A stretch of DNA of 64,000 nt from Lentzea albida (GTDB lineage Bacteria > Actinomycetota > Actinomycetes > Mycobacteriales > Pseudonocardiaceae): NCBI RefSeq assembly GCF_900111005.1, contig NZ_FOFV01000002.1:310001-374000 (forward strand), given 5' to 3'. Positions 60,339-64,000 of this stretch are shown piece after piece. The position numbers and the translations under genes are program-made. How positions within the stretch are numbered: position 1 is the first letter of the stretch; the number at the start of each line of letters is the position of its first letter. The notes beneath the pieces were generated by a model that made no database searches, was not told the origin of the DNA, and saw only the letters and a program-made list of their open reading frames with translations.

Positions 60339-60692
60339 ATGGCGGATCGGCTCTCCCGGTACCGCGACGGGCAACGAGACCTGGTGTGGCACGAACTGGC
60401 TCAGCTCGGCGACGTCCGGGAGTCGGGACGCACCCGAGGTGGCAGGCCTAGGCCTCCGCCGATCCGCTCGTGGTCGAGGTGGAGGGATCTCGCTTTCCCG
60501 GCTCTCGCCGCGCACCCGCTTCGAGCAGGAGCGGCGGATGTGGCAGGAGGACGGCACCGGGCCCTTCGTGCTCCCGTTCGTCTCTCCTGCCTCAACTGGG
60601 CCTTCCAGAACGGCGGCTTCCCGATGGCGGGCGACGAGGACGGCGCACAGGACGTCACGGGCCGCCTCGCCCAGGACCTGCTCCCTCTCTAG
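60339..60692 (+). pseudogene. Decayed SMI1/KNR4-like or related hypothetical gene
   Basis: Protein-like fragments of one family appear in three different frames in the right order: MADRLSRYRDGQRDLVWHEL and following text from 60339 (frame 3), ADPLVVEVEGSRFPG around 60461 (frame 2), FEQERRMWQEDGTGPFVLPF from 60520 (frame 1), then LNWAFQNGGFP and the end AQDLLPL with stop at 60690-60692 (frame 3 again). Together they match the plan of an actinomycete protein of about 230-250 residues that I remember (MADRLSRYRxGxRxxVWxEL...DPLVIEVEGSRYPG...FVLPxAP...LNWxFxxGGFP...LLPL). The middle has large deletions and at least three frameshifts. The last 4 nt overlap the methyltransferase stop. Confidence 0.65.
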
Positions 60693-61378
60693 GACCAGCT
60701 CATCGCACACACGCTGGACTCGACGGAGTCGCTGAACACCGCGCCGGGGAACACCTGCCCGTAGGAGCGGCGGAACTCCTGACGGCTCAACACGTGCGCG
60801 TCCGCCGCCAGGCTCTGCCACCGCGAGTGCCGCTTCAACCGCACGGCCGCCAGCGCGTCACCGACGGACCCGCGGGACACACCGGCCCGGACCGCGCCGC
60901 GAACGGTGCGCCCGAACCGGTAGACGCGGTAGGCCACCGGGTTGGCGGCCCACGACGGCGTGTGGCGGACGACGTCGATGATCACGGCCTGCCCGCCGGG
61001 ACGGACAAGCCGGCGCACGTGCGCCAGGTACGCCGCCGGGTCGGAACCGAGGTGGTGCAGGGTGTTGACGCTCAGCACGAGGTCGAAGACGCCGATCCGT
61101 TCCGGCGTCGCGTCCCACAGGTCGCCGACGTCGAACTTCACCGACGGGAACCGCGGCCGGGCCAGCTCGACCATGCGCGCGGAGGCGTCGACGCCGGCCA
61201 CCTCGGAGTACCGGTCGGTCAGCAGGTCCAGGAAACGGCCCGAGCCGCAGCCCAGGTCCACCGCCCGGCCTCCGGACGCGGGCAGCACGCTCGAGATCCA
61301 GCGGCGGAAGGGGTCCTGGGTGAGGGACGCGAACCTGTCGTACAGGTCGGCGATCGGGTCGAACGTCGCGTCGGGCAT
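60689..61378 (-). CDS. Class I SAM-dependent methyltransferase
   Basis: 229-residue methyltransferase. Motif I is AVDLGCGSGRFLDLL, the acidic loop VAGVDASARMVELARPRF, and [40 protein letters not shown] follows as motifs IV-V. The C-terminal third has a longer cap region (RWQSLAADAHVLSRQEF). ATG at 61378 follows GAAGG by 8 nt; a GTG at 61399 is also in frame. Substrate unknown. A repeated palindrome lies upstream and a GntR regulator gene is the next upstream gene on the same strand. Confidence 0.9.
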   Translation of the reverse strand: MPDATFDPIADLYDRFASLTQDPFRRWISSVLPASGGRAVDLGCGSGRFLDLLTDRYSEVAGVDASARMVELARPRFPSVKFDVGDLWDATPERIGVFDLVLSVNTLHHLGSDPAAYLAHVRRLVRPGGQAVIIDVVRHTPSWAANPVAYRVYRFGRTVRGAVRAGVSRGSVGDALAAVRLKRHSRWQSLAADAHVLSRQEFRRSYGQVFPGAVFSDSVESSVCAMSWS

Positions 61379-61390
61379 GCGGCGCACCTT

Positions 61391-61420
61391 CGTGATCACG
61401 GGAGCGGGAACGTGATCATG
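61391..61420. promoter_or_regulatory. Repeated palindrome upstream of the methyltransferase
   Basis: CGTGATCACG (61391-61400) is a perfect 10-bp palindrome; CGTGATCATG (61411-61420) repeats it with one change, 20 nt apart. The same pair also reads as one inverted repeat of TGATCACG and CGTGATCA. Position suits an operator for the methyltransferase gene, perhaps bound by the adjacent GntR protein. Confidence 0.6.
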
Positions 61421-61481
61421 GTGGTGACCGTTCCGGAACCTCGCTGTTCCAGAAAACGCGATCCACCCGGGAGGGTGACCG

Positions 61482-61829
61482 CTACCGCAGTGCCGCGCGC
61501 ACGATCTCCATGGCCTCCTGCGACGAGAGGCCCAGTTCCGCGGACATCGCCGCGTACTGGGCCGCCGCCGCCCGCACCCGCTCGCGGTTGCTGTCGCCGT
61601 TCGCGCTGACCACGGTGCCGGCCCGGCCCCTGGTCTCGACCAGGCCGGCCTCCTCGAGCTCGCGGTAGGCGCGTGCCACGGTGTTCACGGCCAGGCCCAG
61701 GTCCTTCGCCAGGGCGCGCACCGTGGGCAGCTTCGCTCCCACCGGCAGTTCCCGGTTCGAGATGGCGTGCGCGTAGTGCACGCGCACCTGCTCGTACGGA
61801 GGAGTCTCCCCCTGGTGGTCGATCTTCAC
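61482..61829 (-). CDS. GntR family (YtrA-like) transcriptional regulator
   Basis: 115-residue short GntR protein of the YtrA group. GTG start at 61829. The winged helix is PPYEQVRVHYAHAISNRELPVGAKLPTVRALAKDLGLAVNTVARAYRELEEAGLVETRGRAGTVV; a short helical tail takes the place of a ligand domain. YtrA-type regulators typically control neighbouring ABC or efflux genes and themselves. Here the neighbours are the methyltransferase downstream and the metal-transport unit upstream. Confidence 0.93.
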   Translation of the reverse strand: MKIDHQGETPPYEQVRVHYAHAISNRELPVGAKLPTVRALAKDLGLAVNTVARAYRELEEAGLVETRGRAGTVVSANGDSNRERVRAAAAQYAAMSAELGLSSQEAMEIVRAALR

Positions 61830-61903
61830 TGCGCCCGTCCTCCCCGACTTGTAGCTACTTCTGTATTGACCAACGGGAGAACGGGGCGGAGGTTGCGGTC
61901 GAT

Positions 61904-62218
61904 TCAGCGCAGATTGTTCTTCTCGGCACCCATCTGCACGTAGAGCCTGCGCCAGCCCTGGTCGGCCTCGGTGGCGGCTTTGCCGTCGCAGTAGGGCTTC
62001 GCGCCGTTCGAGGTGTAGTAGCGCAGGATCGACAACGAGACGACGGTGTCCCAGTTGCCCTCGTCGAAGTACGCCTCCCCCGGTGTCTGCTCCTGGTGCT
62101 TCATGCAGGAGATGTCGCCCTGGCGTTCGTCGTCGAACTGGGCGGTGGGCGTGCCTTCGGTGGTGCTGCACGCGGCCAGCGCGAGGGCGGTGGCGGCCAG
62201 CACGATGAGCTTCTTCAT
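61904..62218 (-). CDS. Small lipoprotein
   Basis: 104 residues. Signal peptide MKKLIVLAATALALAAC with lipobox LAAC, Cys17 being the lipidation site. The mature part has two more cysteines (DISCMKH, PYCDGK) and no known family. It lies 15 nt past the NicO transporter gene on the same strand and is probably the last gene of that unit, perhaps a metal-binding or assembly component. The link is inference. Confidence 0.85.
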   Translation of the reverse strand: MKKLIVLAATALALAACSTTEGTPTAQFDDERQGDISCMKHQEQTPGEAYFDEGNWDTVVSLSILRYYTSNGAKPYCDGKAATEADQGWRRLYVQMGAEKNNLR

Positions 62219-62233
62219 GATCCTTCTCCTTGG

Positions 62234-63550
62234 TCAACCGGCCAGCGCGCGCGTGGCCAGCCCGATTCCGACTGCCATCACCAGTGCCGCGGTGCCGAGC
62301 GGCGTGAGGTCCGTGAGCCTGCGGAAACGGGCCAGGCGCGGCCCGAACCGGTCCCGCAGCGAGACGAGCAGCAGGCCCGCGGCGGTCAGCGTCGCCGCCA
62401 TGCCGAGGCCGTAGGCGAGCACCAGCACCACGCCGAACCAGGTGCGGCCGAGCGCGATGGCGCCCAGCAGCACGACGAGAGCGGAGGGGGACGGCACCAG
62501 GCCGCCCGCCACCCCCATTCCGACGAGCCCCGCCCGGCGGTGCCCATGACCATGTCCGTGGCCGTGTCCATGACCGTGCCCATGACCATGTCCGTGGTCG
62601 TGCCGCTTGCGACCACGTGCCGGCACCGCCGAGCGGAGCAGCACTCCTCCGATCACCGCGACCAGCAGGCCGCTCGCGATGCCGAGCCAGCGCAACACCG
62701 ACTCGCCCGCGATCGCGCTGGACGCGCTGAGCAGCAGCCCCAGCACCAGTACCCCCGCCGTGTGGGTGATGGTGACCGTGGCTCCCACGAGGAATGCGTC
62801 GCGGCGGGTTCCTCGCGAACCCGCCAGGTAGGCGGCCATCACGGTCTTGCCGTGGCCGGGCAGCGCCGCGTGCGACGCCCCCAGCACCAGAGACAGCAGG
62901 ACCGCACCGATTCCGACCACCGGGGTGAGATCACCCACCAGTCCGACGGCCGCCTTCGTGGCTTCACCTACAACTCCGGGCGCGGTCACGGCGGACCCCT
63001 CACCCGGTTGTGCCAGGAACCGCACCGCCCGGACGTCCAGCGGGGACGACAGCAGGTCGTCCGGGTAGGTGCGCAGTTCGTTGCTCACCGAGTCCGACGG
63101 CGCTCCCGACACCGCCATGTCGACACCGATGACGGTGATCTCGCGCCAGCCGGGCTTGTTCTCGAGGTACGAGTCGCTGAACGTCACCTCGACCTCGCCA
63201 CGTGCCGGCAGCGGAGCCGTGTACTCGCACGTCAGGCGCATCGTGGGCAGGCCTGCCTCCCCCGGCGGGCGCACGACGTCCGCGTCGAGCACCTCGAACC
63301 GGAGCCGTTGCTCGTCGGCCATCGCGTCCAGCGACTTCGCGCGTTCCGCACAGCGCTTGCGGGCGTCGACGAACTCCCTGTCCTGCAGTGTGGGGATCTC
63401 CGCACTGTCCACGACGGACCGCAGCTCGATCCGGTCGGGGAACACCTTCAGCCCGTCGTAGTGGTTCACGCTCAGGTTGCTCAGCGGGTGGGCCTGCGCC
63501 ACCCCGCCCGTCAACAGCATCCCGAACAGCACCAGCAGGAACACCCTCAT
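62234..63550 (-). CDS. NicO/HupE-like nickel-cobalt transporter with histidine-rich loop
   Basis: 438 residues. Signal peptide 1-20 (FLLVLFGMLLTGGVAQA). Residues 21-210 form a periplasmic domain (NLSVNHYDGLKVFPDRIELRSVVDSAEIPTLQDREF). The C-terminal half has six membrane helices of the NicO/RcnA group with the metal motif GASHAALPGHGKTVMAAYLAGSRGT and a cytoplasmic loop made of repeated HG pairs (residues about 325-350, HDHGHGHGH...) that should bind Ni or Co. It starts 4 nt inside the TPR gene (ATGA). The histidine-rich loop is encoded by a 12-bp tandem repeat. Confidence 0.92.
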   Translation of the reverse strand: MRVFLLVLFGMLLTGGVAQAHPLSNLSVNHYDGLKVFPDRIELRSVVDSAEIPTLQDREFVDARKRCAERAKSLDAMADEQRLRFEVLDADVVRPPGEAGLPTMRLTCEYTAPLPARGEVEVTFSDSYLENKPGWREITVIGVDMAVSGAPSDSVSNELRTYPDDLLSSPLDVRAVRFLAQPGEGSAVTAPGVVGEATKAAVGLVGDLTPVVGIGAVLLSLVLGASHAALPGHGKTVMAAYLAGSRGTRRDAFLVGATVTITHTAGVLVLGLLLSASSAIAGESVLRWLGIASGLLVAVIGGVLLRSAVPARGRKRHDHGHGHGHGHGHGHGHGHGHRRAGLVGMGVAGGLVPSPSALVVLLGAIALGRTWFGVVLVLAYGLGMAATLTAAGLLLVSLRDRFGPRLARFRRLTDLTPLGTAALVMAVGIGLATRALAG

Positions 63551-63999
63551 CGCAGACTCCCCAGGATCGCCTCGCGGTGCCGCAGGACCTCGGGATCGCG
63601 CCAGCCCAGGGCGACGGCCCTGTCCGAGTACGGCAGCGCCTCCGCCGAACGCTTGTTGACGTGCAGGGCCCAGGCGAGGGCGTCCGCCGTGAAGACGCTC
63701 TGCCGCTTCGCCCACTCCTTCTCCGCGAACCGCAACGCCTCGGCGGGATCACCGTGGTCCGCCGCGATCAACGCCGCGGTGAGGTCGTCGCCTCCCAGCG
63801 CGCGCAGCTGCTGCAACGCCAGGTCGTACTGCGCCCGCGCCTCGACGGACCTGCCCGCCTTGTCGAGCGCTTTGCCGTACTTGACGAGGTGTTCCGGCGA
63901 CGGCGCTTTCGACACCAGCTCGCGGTAGGTCTCCGGTGGACGGTCGCGCCCGGCCAGCTCGTCCAGGTGCAGCCGGCAGAACTCGGCCTGGTCGGGTGT
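63547..63999 (-). CDS. TPR-like protein, partial at right edge
   Basis: About 150 residues are in the window and the N-terminal part is beyond the edge. The visible segment (FCRLHLDELAGRDRPPETYRELVSKAPSPEHLVKYGKALDKAGRSVEARAQYDLALQQLRALG, then LAWALHVNKRSAEALPYSDRAVALGWRDPEVLRHREAIL) has tetratricopeptide-type helix pairs. It ends in ATGA overlap with the NicO transporter gene, so it is the upstream gene of that transport unit. Likely a scaffold in metal uptake or secretion. Confidence 0.85.
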   Translation of the reverse strand, partial: TPDQAEFCRLHLDELAGRDRPPETYRELVSKAPSPEHLVKYGKALDKAGRSVEARAQYDLALQQLRALGGDDLTAALIAADHGDPAEALRFAEKEWAKRQSVFTADALAWALHVNKRSAEALPYSDRAVALGWRDPEVLRHREAILGSLR

Positions 64000-64000
64000 C

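Noticed and set aside
60135..60821. 228-residue minus-strand open frame over the relic
   Set aside because: Low-complexity Arg/Pro frame; the protein-like fragments are on the plus strand in three frames.
62519..62605. Short tandem repeat that could suggest a CRISPR or minisatellite
   Set aside because: It encodes the HG repeat of the NicO loop, in frame, with no spacers.

Overview
The window is high-GC, gene-dense actinomycete chromosome with frequent GTG/TTG starts, 4-nt start/stop overlaps and DUF397/XRE, DUF5753-type, LuxR, TetR and PknB-type regulators. The mix (DUF2199, single-chain acyl-CoA carboxylase, twin GH18 chitinases with DasR-like sites) points to a soil member of the Pseudonocardiales (Lentzea/Saccharothrix/Amycolatopsis-like); that placement is inference. 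I see no rRNA, CRISPR array, transposase or integrase. One tRNA (Tyr) is present. About 70 protein genes, two decayed genes and a good number of clear palindromic operators can be supported.

Layout. 0-6.4 kb: end of a PfkB sugar kinase, a zinc-ribbon protein, then a GAF-sensor regulator divergent from an aldehyde dehydrogenase-DUF779 operon, followed by two DUF2199 paralogues. 6.4-9.3 kb: secreted hydrolase, SnoaL-like protein, chitinase with a DasR-like box. 9.3-9.8 kb: non-coding, repetitive. 9.8-13.4 kb: two coupled SDR paralogues and their TetR regulator with a double operator, then a MarR/GbsR regulator divergent from a short FAD protein. 13.4-16 kb: Tat-exported PhoD phosphatase coupled to a secreted repeat protein. 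16-23 kb: aldo/keto reductase with MerR regulator, MOSC protein, cupin-DUF1304-phosphatase operon, LuxR regulator, a decayed gene, glyoxalase-like protein with a YafY/WYL regulator, and a ribbon-helix-helix/Clp-N fusion.

23-29 kb: Ser/Thr kinase, SDR, chitinase-lectin with a second DasR-like box, SMR efflux pair, 5'-nucleotidase, GNAT. 29-34.6 kb: a single 1,821-residue biotin-dependent carboxylase. 34.8-41 kb: MFS transporter, LysM protein, tRNA-Tyr, large ATPase-LuxR regulator, small membrane proteins including TspO. 41-45.3 kb: lipoprotein/lipoglycan genes ppm1 and lnt, a short acyl-CoA ligase with a TetR regulator. 45.4-49.8 kb: PspC, a DUF397/XRE pair, DUF4239, large secreted repeat protein. 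49.9-54.2 kb: two EF-hand paralogues bracketing a GNAT and a UvrA-like ABC ATPase. 54.2-60.1 kb: short second Rho with a Glu/Leu-type dehydrogenase and SRPBCC gene; NDP-forming acyl-CoA synthetase coupled to an acyl-CoA dehydrogenase. 60.1-64 kb: a decayed gene, methyltransferase, GntR regulator, and a TPR-NicO-lipoprotein metal transport operon cut by the right edge.

The strongest recurring theme is local one-component regulation: most small metabolic units sit next to their own regulator with a visible operator between them. The most unusual items are the single-chain carboxylase, the RHH-ClpN fusion, the truncated Rho, the EF-hand-bracketed UvrA island, the SMR gene that reads through into the antisense of a chitinase, and two pseudogenes whose relics can be read in several frames.
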